Shown: piece after piece, positions 45,903-56,748 of the stretch
How positions within the stretch are numbered: position 1 is the stretch's first letter
Layout: each line of letters begins with the position of its first letter
From: Mesorhizobium sp. M2A.F.Ca.ET.046.03.2.1
GTDB taxonomy: Bacteria; Pseudomonadota; Alphaproteobacteria; Rhizobiales; Rhizobiaceae
DNA: 64,000 nucleotides
Assembly (NCBI RefSeq): GCF_003952425.1
Contig: NZ_CP034449.1
Coordinates: 1,116,001-1,180,000 of the forward strand
Direction: 5' to 3'
Program-made: the position numbers and the translations under genes
The notes under the pieces: model-generated
What the model saw: only the letters and a program-made list of their open reading frames with translations
What the model was told of the DNA's origin: nothing
Databases searched by the model: none

Positions 45903-46205
45903 ATGGAGAAGATCCAGTACGTCGGTGCAGGCTTTCAGAGTTTGACGGAAGCGATCGACACCACGTCGCCGGAAGAGGGCATGATGATGCAGTTGTAGGA
46001 GCGTTCGCCGAATTCGAGCGCGCCAAGTTGCGTGAACGCACAAAATATGGTCTGGACGCCGCACGAAAGGATGGCCGCATTGGCGGGGCGCCGCCCCAAG
46101 CTCAAGGCGCGCCAAGAGCAGGAGATCGTGAATTTGGTGCGCACGGGCCAAAAGCTGGGCGATTCAAGGCTTCGTATCGAGCAGGCCGCTGGCAGGCGGA
46201 TTGAC
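45903..46205 (+). pseudogene. Serine recombinase (resolvase/invertase) fragment
   Basis: Central and C-terminal pieces of a Tn3-type resolvase in three frames: IQYVGAGFQSLTEAIDTTSP with MMMQL, then VGAFAEFERAKLRERTKYGL and DAARKDGRIGG, then RPKLKARQEQEIVNLVRTGQ. The catalytic-serine N-terminus is missing and two shifts separate the parts. It starts right after the IS5 remnant and ends about 15 bases before the effector start codon. Confidence 0.85.
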
Positions 46206-46217
46206 TAAAGTTCAGGC

Positions 46218-49200
46218 ATGAAAACCTCTAACGACAATCCAAACTCGTTGCTTACAAACTGGCCTCACTCTCAAGAGGAACAGCCCAGGCCAACAGAGGA
46301 TGAGGCAGCAGCCAGCACCAGGGGCAACCATCAATCACTTGGACGGCCGCCGGCCAAACGGCGGCGGATAGAGCCGGATGAACCTGGGACGTCGACACGA
46401 CGCGGCCAACCCTTGTCTGTGAATCCGCGAAGCGTAGCCAGCGAAGGCGCATGGGACAGTCTCGTTCGCCAACACGCGGTCACCCACTCGCACCGGCGCG
46501 ATGATCCCACCGAACGACGCGGTACCGCGCCCGAGCGGCGCCCGGACAGAATGCCCGCTGACGGTAGCGTTTCGTCGTCGCATCGTGGGCCACAACGACC
46601 AACGTATGGTCTGGAGGCGACGGCAGATCTTCGCCTGACGGAACAACAGTCCGACCGGACCGCAGGAAAACGACTGCGGGAAGAGCCGTACAGGCAGCGA
46701 AAGCGACCGATGCATCGCTTGGAGTTGACGGCGGCGGATCTCCGCCTGGCCGAACATCAGCTGGGCCCGGCGGCAAAAAAAAGGCTGCAGGCAGAGCGAG
46801 AGCGGTATCAGCGACAATTGAGCCGAATAGCTCAGAACCATAACGCCGGCCTGTGCGTGTCCATGGCAAAGGACAACGAGCTGGCGCATCGCATCGCTGG
46901 CGGGTTGGCATTGCCCTTCCTGGAAGGGAGCGTCAACGCGCAAACCAACGCAGAGCGGCTCGACAAGTACCTTCAGATGATTGTCAATGCGAGGCGGGCC
47001 ACGGGGGCAGGCATAACGCACCGCGATCTCGATCGTTGCACCGCGCTCGCGGCGCAGTATCTCTGCGAGACCGGGTGGTTCGAAGGTGTATCGCTGAAGC
47101 AGCTGGCTCATGTGGGCAACAAGCTGAGCAAGCACCCGAACCAGCAAGCGTGCATGGATGCAATCGCGTGGATCGCCGGACAGCTCGAGCAGGCCGATGA
47201 TCTATCGGGGCTGCGTGGCTACCCGTCAGTCCTACTCCTGAACGCCTTCGCCAAGAACATCAACAGTGGCAGGTGTAAACGCGCGGTGGCTCGTTTGGCA
47301 CGTTACCTGCAACGTGACGACCAGGCCCGACAGTCTCTGGACTCGAAGGACATCGGCCTGGCACTCAATACCTTCAGCAAGTGGTTCGATAACCCGGACT
47401 GCCAGTCCATGGCGCACTCGCTCGCCGCGCTTCTCGCCAGCGGAAGCCGCCTGCGTCATGCGATGGATGCGCAGAGCGTCGCGAACACGCTTAACGCCCT
47501 GAGCAAATGGCCCGACACGGCGGTCTGTGCGGAGGCCGCCAAAGCACTGGCCGGGCGGCTGGTCGACGAGCCCGGGTTGCGCAAGGCCCTGGAACCACTA
47601 GGCGTGGCCAACGCGCTCAACGCCCTGAGCAAATGGCCCGACACGGCGGTCTGTGCGGAGGCCGCCAAAGCACTGACCGGGCGGCTGGCCGACGAGCCCC
47701 GGTTGCGCAAGGCCCTGGACCCGCAAGGCGTGGCCACCGCGCTCAACGCCCTGAGCAAATGGCCCGACACGGCGGTCTGTGCGGAGGCCGCCAAAGCACT
47801 GACCGGGCGGCTGGCCGACGAGCCCCGGTTGCGCAAGGCCCTGGACCCGCAAGGCGTGGCCAACGCGCTCAACGCCCTGAGCAAATGGCCCGACACGGCG
47901 GTCTGTGCGGAGGCCGCCAAAGCACTGGCCGGGGGGCTGGCCGACGAGCCCGGGTTGCGCAAGGCCCTGGAACCACTAGGCGTGGCCAGCGCGCTCAACG
48001 CCCTGAGCAAATGGCCCGACACGGCGGTCTGTGCGGAGGCCGCCAAAGCACTGACCGGGCGGCTGGCCGACGAGCCCGGGTTGCGCAAGGCCCTGGACCC
48101 GCAAGGCGTGGCCAACGCGCTCAACGCCCTGAGCAAATGGCCCGACACGGCGGTCTGTGCGGAGGCCGCCAAAGCACTGGCCGGGCGGCTGGTCGACGAG
48201 CCCACATTGCGCAACACCCTCAACGCGCAAGAAGTCGCCACCGCGCTCAACGCCCTGAGCAAATGGCCAGACACGGCGGTCTGTGCGGAGGCCGCCAAAG
48301 CACTGGCCGGGCGGCTGGTCGACGAGCCCACATTGCGCAACACCCTCAACGCGCAAGAAGTCGCCAGCGCGCTCAACGCCCTGAGCAAATGGCCCGACAC
48401 GGCCGTCTGTGCGGAGGCCGCCAAAGCACTGGCCGGGCGGCTGGTCGACGAGCCCACATTGCGCAACACCCTCAACGCGCAAGAAGTCGCCACCGGGCTC
48501 AACGCCCTGAGCAAATGGCCTCGACGTGCGAACTGCGAGAATGCCATCGACGTCTTGGCCAGCCGGCTGGCTAAGGACCACGATCTGCGACAAGCCATGG
48601 ATGCGCAACAGGTGGGCGTGTCGCTCAATGCGCTTAGCAGATGTCTCGGAAGGCCGGCGTGCCAAACAGCAGGGCTGTTGCTCGCAGAGCGCGCAGGCTT
48701 GGCCGAACTTCCATGGCAGCAGTTCGAGATGGGTGAGATCGCCATGGTGGCCAACGCGATGTCCCGCCTGCTGCACCCTGACGAGGAACAGCTCCAGACC
48801 TTGGGTGGCGCCAAGCTGCAGGCGATAGCCGGGCACCTGGAGTTGCACCGCGAGCGTTTTGAGTCCGCCTCGGTCCCGGAGATTGGGATGCTCTTCAAGG
48901 CCCTTGCAGCGGCGCGGCTTCATCGCCAGATGCGTCCGCTGGCACGGCCCGCGCTGGAGCGGGTTTCGGTCCTTGTGGGGGACGGCAGATTACGTGAGAC
49001 CAACCTCGAGGGTATCGGCAACCTATGCATGGGACTGTTGCCGTTGATTCGCAGTCCGGAGCTGAACTCTCGCCATCGGGGCCACGCGTTACGGGTGTTC
49101 AACACGTTGCAGCCTATCGTCGAGCGCAAGATCGACTTGTACCTGACCGACGGTGATTCGCAGTCTTCGACCGACATTGATCAGCACGCAACGCGATGCC

Positions 49201-52200
49201 CGGCACTGACCTTTTTCCAGGTACTCAAGGCCTACAGCATGGTGTCCCGGCAATGGAAGCCGCGCCACGTCGAAGGCACTCACCAGGAACTGCGCCAGCG
49301 CCGCGACCAACTGGCGACATGGGTGGACCGGACGCTGGAGCGTACGCGCGAGGCCATCGAGGCGGACCTCGGCGAGATGAGCTGGAACCTGATCGCGCAG
49401 ATCGAGGCCGGTGACCAGACGTTTGACGCCCTGGATCTGCGCATGGCGAAGGAGGCGCCGACGATTACTCAGGCCCACCCACCGACCAGCTTCGACCTGG
49501 ACGTTGGGCGCTTGAGCATGCACTCGGTTCCCGGCCAGCCTCGTGTGCCGGCACCCGGCAACGGCAGCACGAACCATCTTGTGGTCGACTTGCAGGGCAA
49601 GGAGGTATCGAACAATGCGACTGAGACGAACCAGCAGTACTCGCTGTTTGCGCGGCTGACGGGTCTGCCGCTGGTGGAGGTCCAGCTGCCCGGGGCGATT
49701 TCGACGTTCATGCTCGCGCGTACGTTCAACTATCAGGGTGAGCCCTGGCGCTTCGACTTGTTCGGCGGCAGCCGCGCCACGCGCGGCAACATGAGCCGCC
49801 CCGCCCAGCTGTTGTCCGGCACATCCGCGGCGCCGTCGCTGCTGCCGGCAATTCGCTACGCCGACACCACGCCGGGCAGTAGCTTGATGACGCTCGTCGC
49901 CAAGCTTGCCCCGCAGCGCGAAGACTGGTCGCGCATGCAGCGTTCACTACTGGAGATGGTACCGAGCGATCACGTTATTGAGGGCACACTGCGTCTGGGA
50001 TTCTTTGAAGACGTCAGCGGTCCTGCACACCCGTTCAAACCCTTGGCAGTGGACGGACGGCCCCTGGCGCTGTGCCCCAACGATGGCTGCGGATTTTTAA
50101 AGTTAGAGGTAGCCTTGTGCATCCCCGCCTTCCGCAAGCACTATGATGCTTGGCAAGCAGTGCAGGCTGGTCAGGCCAGCGAAGAGCAGCGTGACCTTCT
50201 GGCAAACGACAAGGGCCCCACGCGGCTGGCACCGCAGGCGCTACAGCACTTCCCGCGCGACGAGGCGGCGCTGCAGGAGGCGCATGAGGCGATGCGGCAC
50301 CGGCTTGAGGGGCTGCCGCCAGAGCTCAGCCAACTCACGCTATTCGAGCTGGCCACCAGTGGCGGCTACCAGGGCCAGCGAGTCCGGGCGGTGCCCTCCG
50401 CCGACGACAAGGTGCATCTGCCGCGCGAGCGCAGCCAGGCCTTCGACGCCGCAGGCGGCCCCTTGCTGATCGGCAAGCCACCCTACGACAAAGAGAATCT
50501 GCTACCGGTGCCAGAGGAACGCGTGGCGACCGTGGCGAAGGGGGATGCCACCGCCGAGTTCCTCTCGCAATCCTTCGGCATTCAGTACAGCTACACCGGA
50601 TTCGACGACCGATCGGGCGACGATGCCCAGATGCTGCACAGCAAAGGCATGCTTATCATCGTGCCGGAGAAGAACTGGCCGGCCGATTTTGTGAACACAG
50701 ACCTGGTCTGCTCCAAGGAGGACCTCAAGACGCTGTCGTGCTGGACGGCCGGGCGCGACCGCAGTGCCGTGCCGCGTGACATGCTCAGCACCGGCAGCCT
50801 GCGGCTAAAGGACATCGTGGAGCCCGGGCGCATGGGCGCACTGCCGATTCGGGAGCTGCGCAAGCGCAACATGGATACCGACGGCGACGACGCGTTCGTG
50901 TACGCGGGCTACCCCAGGCTGGCGGCGCTGATCGCGCGCGAGATGGCCGATCGTGAGGACAGGCGCGGCCAGCCGCAGTCCTTCAAGCCGCCGAAGACGG
51001 CCACGCCGGCCATTGATGGTGAGACCGGTCATTACAAGGCCGGGCGGCTGTCCGAGATCATGTCGCTGCGGCGTGGCGGTCAGATCATGGGCGCTGCCAG
51101 CACCCTGGCGGCGCGCTTCATGGCGCAACCCGACCAATTACGCGAGGCGATGGCGCGCAACATGATGTTCGGCACCTACGATGGCATTGAGCGCGATCTG
51201 CGCACCGGCTTGCGTGAGGTACTCGAAGGTGACGCCCGCGATCCACAGGTGTTGGCGAAACTACGCGCCGATGCGGGCGATGCGATTGAACGCGCCCACA
51301 TGCCTGAGGCGCGTGAAGCCGCCCAACTCCTGCACGCGCAACTGTTTCGCCTTGACCCGCGGGTGTCCTCCGCTGACGTGCCGCAGCTGCCCGATGCGCT
51401 GGCGGAGGCCTTCCCGAACCTCGCCAAGGCGTACGTTGCTGCGCCTTCTGCTGAGGCACGTATCCACGCCATCCTCGACAACTACCCTGTGTGCAGGCTC
51501 TCACATGCGCAATTCCCTGCCGGACAACCGGGGCTCATCCCCGGCGAGCCGGAACTGACCATGCGCAACCTTTTCACCATTGCGATCAAGGTAGGCACCG
51601 ATGCGCTGAAATCCGACACCGGCACGGCGCTGTTCGCCAAGATCGTGGAGGCGTGCGAACGATCCGAGCGGGGGTTCGCCGAGCGGGTGCGCGTGGTGCC
51701 GTACAGCAAGGCGACAGCCCGGGCCATGCACGATGGAAGATTTGATGCTGAGCAGACCAAGGGGCTCCTGCAGCACATGCCCACAATGGCCGCGGGTGTG
51801 ATGCAGGATGCGCTGCACGCGCTGCAGCAGGCGGGCCTGATCGGTCCGCCACCGCCACCGGTCGAGCGCCTGCGCGACATAAGGACCGAGGACATCACGC
51901 TTAACGCCGTATCCCTGCTGACACGCGCCCGCGATATGGAGCCCGTGGTCACCGATATGCTGAAGCGTGCGGCCCAGCCCTATGGTGGGCGACTGGTGGG
52001 AACACAGCATCAACTGAAGTCGCACGGCTCGCTGAAGGAAAAGCTCAAGCAGCAGATGGCTTTGAAAAAGCAGACCCTGGAAGAAGCGACGGCCGGCGTA
52101 AACGACGCGCTGCGCTACAGCGTGGCACTGAATCCGGAGGACTTCACCGTCGGCCTGCGTGGCGTGCTGGCCTCGCTGGACGATCAGGGGCATGTGCGCG

Positions 52201-52778
52201 TCAAGTTGACCAACACGTTTACGAAGCACAGGCAGGCATTCAAGGCAGTCAACGTCACGTTGCGCAGTCCCAAAGGCGCGCTCTGGGAAATCCAGTTCCA
52301 TACACCGCAGACCTTCGCGCTCAAGGAGCAATTCCATGATCTATACAAGCGCAAACATGCGCTGGAGATGAAGGGCGCTCCACTGGCTGATCAGAGGGAA
52401 CTGCAGGCACCCGCGCAGGAGGCCTTCAGTCGCGTGGCTTCGCCGCCGGGGTGCGAGGAGATCGAAGATTGGGAAACGTTGGGCAGCGACAGAAAAGCCG
52501 CATTGCCAGCTGCCGAGATATCACATGTCTCCCGTGCTTCCGGCACCGCCACCAGCATGTCCCCAACAGCGCAGTGCTTGCACGGTGATCATCCCAATTG
52601 CGGGGAGGGCGTCGTGGAAACCATCCAGGCGCCGGCGGCAACATTGGGTGAAGCGGAACGCCCGCCGCCCCTCGACTCCCTCACCGCCGCCCCGCAGCCT
52701 TTGCTAGCCGGCAGTGACGCACGAGCGGATTTAGCGTCTTCCATGAGAAGCAGAGAACGCTCAAGTCGAGGTCGCTAA
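46218..52778 (+). CDS. SKWP-repeat type III secreted effector (RipS/XopAD/Mlr6361-like)
   Basis: A 2186-residue protein. Residues 1-~210 are Ser/Arg/Pro-rich and probably disordered, suited to a type III secretion signal. From ~300 to ~850 come 42-residue HEAT/ARM-like repeats with the SKWP motif that names the Ralstonia SKWP (RipS) effectors: two or three diverged copies, eight nearly identical ones (SKWPDTAVCAEAAKAL) at ~422-760, then two diverged. A long XopAD-like region follows (e.g. LMLHSKGM-like and RRGGQIMGAASTLAARFMAQ segments). Near 1934-2045 there is a RelA/SpoT-like stretch (LKSHGSLKEKL, NDALRYSV, LWEIQFHT). Mesorhizobium loti Mlr6361 is a known T3SS effector of this type. No tts-box was seen upstream, where an IS and a recombinase remnant lie. 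The ATG at 46218 follows AAGTTCAGGC. Confidence 0.88.
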   Translation: MKTSNDNPNSLLTNWPHSQEEQPRPTEDEAAASTRGNHQSLGRPPAKRRRIEPDEPGTSTRRGQPLSVNPRSVASEGAWDSLVRQHAVTHSHRRDDPTERRGTAPERRPDRMPADGSVSSSHRGPQRPTYGLEATADLRLTEQQSDRTAGKRLREEPYRQRKRPMHRLELTAADLRLAEHQLGPAAKKRLQAERERYQRQLSRIAQNHNAGLCVSMAKDNELAHRIAGGLALPFLEGSVNAQTNAERLDKYLQMIVNARRATGAGITHRDLDRCTALAAQYLCETGWFEGVSLKQLAHVGNKLSKHPNQQACMDAIAWIAGQLEQADDLSGLRGYPSVLLLNAFAKNINSGRCKRAVARLARYLQRDDQARQSLDSKDIGLALNTFSKWFDNPDCQSMAHSLAALLASGSRLRHAMDAQSVANTLNALSKWPDTAVCAEAAKALAGRLVDEPGLRKALEPLGVANALNALSKWPDTAVCAEAAKALTGRLADEPRLRKALDPQGVATALNALSKWPDTAVCAEAAKALTGRLADEPRLRKALDPQGVANALNALSKWPDTAVCAEAAKALAGGLADEPGLRKALEPLGVASALNALSKWPDTAVCAEAAKALTGRLADEPGLRKALDPQGVANALNALSKWPDTAVCAEAAKALAGRLVDEPTLRNTLNAQEVATALNALSKWPDTAVCAEAAKALAGRLVDEPTLRNTLNAQEVASALNALSKWPDTAVCAEAAKALAGRLVDEPTLRNTLNAQEVATGLNALSKWPRRANCENAIDVLASRLAKDHDLRQAMDAQQVGVSLNALSRCLGRPACQTAGLLLAERAGLAELPWQQFEMGEIAMVANAMSRLLHPDEEQLQTLGGAKLQAIAGHLELHRERFESASVPEIGMLFKALAAARLHRQMRPLARPALERVSVLVGDGRLRETNLEGIGNLCMGLLPLIRSPELNSRHRGHALRVFNTLQPIVERKIDLYLTDGDSQSSTDIDQHATRCPALTFFQVLKAYSMVSRQWKPRHVEGTHQELRQRRDQLATWVDRTLERTREAIEADLGEMSWNLIAQIEAGDQTFDALDLRMAKEAPTITQAHPPTSFDLDVGRLSMHSVPGQPRVPAPGNGSTNHLVVDLQGKEVSNNATETNQQYSLFARLTGLPLVEVQLPGAISTFMLARTFNYQGEPWRFDLFGGSRATRGNMSRPAQLLSGTSAAPSLLPAIRYADTTPGSSLMTLVAKLAPQREDWSRMQRSLLEMVPSDHVIEGTLRLGFFEDVSGPAHPFKPLAVDGRPLALCPNDGCGFLKLEVALCIPAFRKHYDAWQAVQAGQASEEQRDLLANDKGPTRLAPQALQHFPRDEAALQEAHEAMRHRLEGLPPELSQLTLFELATSGGYQGQRVRAVPSADDKVHLPRERSQAFDAAGGPLLIGKPPYDKENLLPVPEERVATVAKGDATAEFLSQSFGIQYSYTGFDDRSGDDAQMLHSKGMLIIVPEKNWPADFVNTDLVCSKEDLKTLSCWTAGRDRSAVPRDMLSTGSLRLKDIVEPGRMGALPIRELRKRNMDTDGDDAFVYAGYPRLAALIAREMADREDRRGQPQSFKPPKTATPAIDGETGHYKAGRLSEIMSLRRGGQIMGAASTLAARFMAQPDQLREAMARNMMFGTYDGIERDLRTGLREVLEGDARDPQVLAKLRADAGDAIERAHMPEAREAAQLLHAQLFRLDPRVSSADVPQLPDALAEAFPNLAKAYVAAPSAEARIHAILDNYPVCRLSHAQFPAGQPGLIPGEPELTMRNLFTIAIKVGTDALKSDTGTALFAKIVEACERSERGFAERVRVVPYSKATARAMHDGRFDAEQTKGLLQHMPTMAAGVMQDALHALQQAGLIGPPPPPVERLRDIRTEDITLNAVSLLTRARDMEPVVTDMLKRAAQPYGGRLVGTQHQLKSHGSLKEKLKQQMALKKQTLEEATAGVNDALRYSVALNPEDFTVGLRGVLASLDDQGHVRVKLTNTFTKHRQAFKAVNVTLRSPKGALWEIQFHTPQTFALKEQFHDLYKRKHALEMKGAPLADQRELQAPAQEAFSRVASPPGCEEIEDWETLGSDRKAALPAAEISHVSRASGTATSMSPTAQCLHGDHPNCGEGVVETIQAPAATLGEAERPPPLDSLTAAPQPLLAGSDARADLASSMRSRERSSRGR
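47476..48533 (+). repeat. Eight near-identical 126-bp tandem repeats within the effector gene
   Basis: The string GAGCAAATGGCC recurs at 47501, 47627, 47753, 47879, 48005, 48131, 48257, 48383 and 48509, exactly 126 bases (42 codons) apart. The first eight copies also share GACACGGC.GTCTGTGCGGAGG; the ninth diverges. Two sub-types alternate at the end of the unit (EPLG/DPQG and NAQE). Identity at silent sites shows recent duplication or conversion. Confidence 0.95.
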
Positions 52779-53242
52779 GCTTTTAGCGGCATTGTCACGT
52801 TGTTTAAATGTGGCCAGGTGAGGCCGAGCCTGCGCTTTTCAGGCGGGGCGTGCACTCACGGCTTCCCACGCGGCCATTGCCTGGGGTCGATGGGTTCGAA
52901 TTTGTGCCGCGGGGCGGTTGGTCTGGGATGGGACGAAGAGGTTTCGGACGGCGGAGAAGATCGACACGAAATGCTGCAATGAGCCACCCGACCGGATCCT
53001 GTCGCCTTCGCTCCCTTTCGACTGGAGGCGCTCGCCGTTGACGTGGGTCCACCAGCAGCCGCACGATGAGTGCCGTCAACGCTTGTGGCGTTCCTTCGGA
53101 CAACGGCTGCCATTGCGGCATCGCTGGTGTCTTCCCGGAGCTATGGCGGAAACTGGGTGATGACGGTTTGAGGAGAGCGGCGTATCGAGGCGGGTGATGA
53201 AGCCTGCCAGAACCTCTCAAAGAGAGCGATACGCCATGAACG
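52779..53242. other. Interval between the effector and the right IS remnant
   Basis: About 460 bases. Overlapping frames on both strands lack family signatures. The right third continues as IS-related sequence on the minus strand after the transposase stop (ALFERFWQASSPASIRRSPQ), so part of this is probably the outer end of the element. Confidence 0.45.
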
Positions 53243-53500
53243 AGGCGTTGGTGCATGGGGTCCGGACTTGATCGGATGTCGATCTTTGAAGCGGCAGACT
53301 ATGCCGTGGCCGCCTTGCGGCGGGCGGATTTCGGGGCGTGCGCAGGCAAGCATGCGGTTGAGGACGGCGCAGCCGATGGCGACTTCGGTCTTCTGAACGG
53401 GAAGCGACCGTGCCCGCAAACGCCGCCCGATGGCGGACTTGTATCGCCCTATGGCGGTCTCGACCAGCGAGCGTTTGCCATAACCGTTGGAGACCTGCCA
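53243..53500 (-). pseudogene. IS5-family transposase remnant, copy 2 (right arm of inverted repeat)
   Basis: Only the 3' part of the transposase is left: KWQVSNGYGKRSLVETAIGR, YKSAIGRRLRARSLPVQKTE and VAIGCAVLNRMLACARPEIR. It is the reverse complement of 45641-45897 with one residue change (STIG to SAIG) in this stretch. The N-terminal two thirds are gone, so it is inactive. Confidence 0.88.
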
Positions 53501-53844
53501 TTTCTCCAAGCATACGGGTCGGTCGTCCCGATCTGGCGCAGGCTCGTCCGGCTGGCGCACCCGCGCAAGCTGCCGGTGGAACATCGTCCTCAGAAAAAGA
53601 CATTCCAATGTGCTCTGCAAGAGCCTGCCGAAGCGATGAGGCGCTCGTTGCCACCCCAAGTTCATGGATGCCGCCGACGGCTCGGCCGTTAATTTCACAT
53701 AATTTCACATTCCAAATAAGACACAAAAGTCAGCCCCGAGCTGACGGCCGAAAACGCGCTTATGCAGTGGGATCGCGCGTAATGAAGGCCAGGCTTTCGT
53801 GTCGATTCCAAGTCTTTTTGCTCTTCGGCTGTCCGCTCATCCGT
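53501..53844. other. Interval between the IS remnant and the groESL promoter
   Basis: About 340 bases without a supported gene. A minus-strand frame (MCLIWNVKLCEINGRAVGGI...) runs into the IS remnant but has no recognised family. Confidence 0.45.
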
Positions 53845-53873
53845 CTTGACCAGCACGAACCTACAGCCTATCT
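53845..53873 (+). promoter_or_regulatory. RpoH (sigma-32)-type promoter of groESL
   Basis: CTTG (53845-53848), 18 bases, then CCTATCT (53867-53873). This matches the alphaproteobacterial RpoH pattern CTTG-N17/18-CYTATNT. It sits just upstream of the CIRCE element, so groESL is probably under both RpoH and HrcA control. Confidence 0.7.
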
Positions 53874-53883
53874 CACCGCAAGG

Positions 53884-53910
53884 TTAGCACTTCCCGCTGG
53901 CGAGTGCTAA
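53884..53910 (+). promoter_or_regulatory. CIRCE element (HrcA operator)
   Basis: TTAGCACTT and GAGTGCTAA flank nine bases, one mismatch from the consensus TTAGCACTC-N9-GAGTGCTAA. It lies 53 bases before the groES start codon, where HrcA represses groESL in the absence of heat stress. Confidence 0.93.
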
Positions 53911-53962
53911 CCGGGCTCCGGCAACGAAGAACCTTTCAACCTCCGCACCAGGGATATCCAAA

Positions 53963-54259
53963 ATGGCAAAGTCGAATTTCCGGCCGCTGCATGACCGCGT
54001 GGTCGTTCGTCGGGTCGAATCCGAATCCAAGACCGCGGGCGGGATCATCATCCCGGATACGGCGAAGGAGAAGCCGCAGGAAGGCGAGATCATCGCCGTC
54101 GGCTCCGGCGCCCGTGACGAAGCCGGCAAGCTCGTGCCGCTGGACGTCACGGCCGGCGACCGCATCCTGTTCGGCAAGTGGTCGGGCACTGAAGTCAAGC
54201 TCAATGGCGAAGACCTTCTGATCATGAAGGAATCCGACATCATGGGCATCATCGGCTGA
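53963..54259 (+). CDS. groES: Co-chaperonin GroES
   Basis: A 98-residue co-chaperonin. It has the mobile-loop region [20 protein letters not shown] and the family opening [12 protein letters not shown]. As a heptamer it caps GroEL during protein folding in the cytoplasm. It is the first gene of the groES-groEL operon, 63 bp before groEL, with an RpoH-type promoter and a CIRCE element upstream. Rhizobia often carry several groESL operons; which copy this is cannot be told from the window. Confidence 0.97.
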   Translation: MAKSNFRPLHDRVVVRRVESESKTAGGIIIPDTAKEKPQEGEIIAVGSGARDEAGKLVPLDVTAGDRILFGKWSGTEVKLNGEDLLIMKESDIMGIIG

Positions 54260-55978
<1,719 letters not shown>

Positions 55979-56002
55979 GGTCCACGCACCTCAACAATCT
56001 CG

Positions 56003-56030
56003 AGGGCGGCAGCGATGCCGCCCTTTCTCT
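56003..56030 (+). terminator. Rho-independent terminator of groESL
   Basis: AGGGCGGCA and TGCCGCCCT form a 9-bp stem with a GCGA loop, followed by TTCTCT, 25 bases after the groEL stop. Confidence 0.85.
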
Positions 56031-56097
56031 GACGCGGAGCCAAGCCGATCGCCCATCCACAAGGCTACATACGGCGGCACATTCACTGCGGACACCA

Positions 56098-56400
56098 ATG
56101 ACTGACTTCATTCTGTTCGCCATGGTCGGCTTCCCGCCGAGGCGGTTGACGGCGCATTAGGCATGGACTAGGGCCCGATCTCCTCCACCGTGCTGCTCTC
56201 CTTCGGTGTTCCGCCGGCGCAGGCTTCCGCCGCGGTGCACGCGGCGGAAATATTCACCACGGCCGCTTCCGGCACGGCGCATCACTACCACCGCAATTTC
56301 GGCCGGAAGCTGTTCTGGCCGCTCGCACGTTCGGCATTCTCGGCGGATGCCTTGAAGTCTTCGTGCTCACCTCGTTCGACGTCATAGTGAAACCCTATGA
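56098..56400 (+). pseudogene. TauE/SafE-type sulfite exporter, N-terminal remnant
   Basis: The start MTDFILFAMVGF is followed, after a shift and a stop, by GPISSTVLLSFGVPPAQASA and AVHAAEIFTTAASGTAHHYH with FGRKLFW, then VLTSFDVIVKPYDKTYLAV in another frame. These are the first membrane helices of a TauE/SafE permease (normally about 250-300 residues) in order but in several frames. The C-terminal half is absent. Confidence 0.75.
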
Positions 56401-56748
56401 TAAGACCTATCTCGCTGTTGATCGAAAGAGGTCCCACACGACATCAATAGCCAAAGTCTCTGCGGTACTTTCAGCTATTCTACCGACCAAACCGGGAAGT
56501 CCCGGGATTTTGGTCGCCCGAGGCAAAGATCGATTAGGGGGAATAGGTGGGTGCAAGAAGCGCGAGCGTGAGGGACTTGGTCTAGCCCGATTTGTTTTGG
56601 TGGGGAGGAACCGGCGACGCAGTCCTTCGAGCGACGGGGCTTTTCACAAACCTACGTCACGGGTGGTTTAGCTGGTTGCGGAGCCTCAATCGTTCTTCCG
56701 TGTTGGCTGATGGCCGGCATGCGCACAGCGTCGGGACAGCGATCTGGC
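56401..56748. other. Interval without a gene between the TauE remnant and ccoS
   Basis: About 350 bases; the short frames lack signatures. No terminator with a T-run was seen for the minus-strand fix operon. Confidence 0.45.

Noticed and set aside
47476..48533. Regular 126-bp repeats considered as a CRISPR array
   Set aside because: The units are far too long, contiguous without spacers, and encode a continuous repeat protein.
47456..48898. Long minus-strand ORF of 480 codons with repeated ALRNPGSSASRP-like units
   Set aside because: It is the antisense shadow of the 126-bp repeats in the effector gene; the plus frame has family motifs and this one does not.
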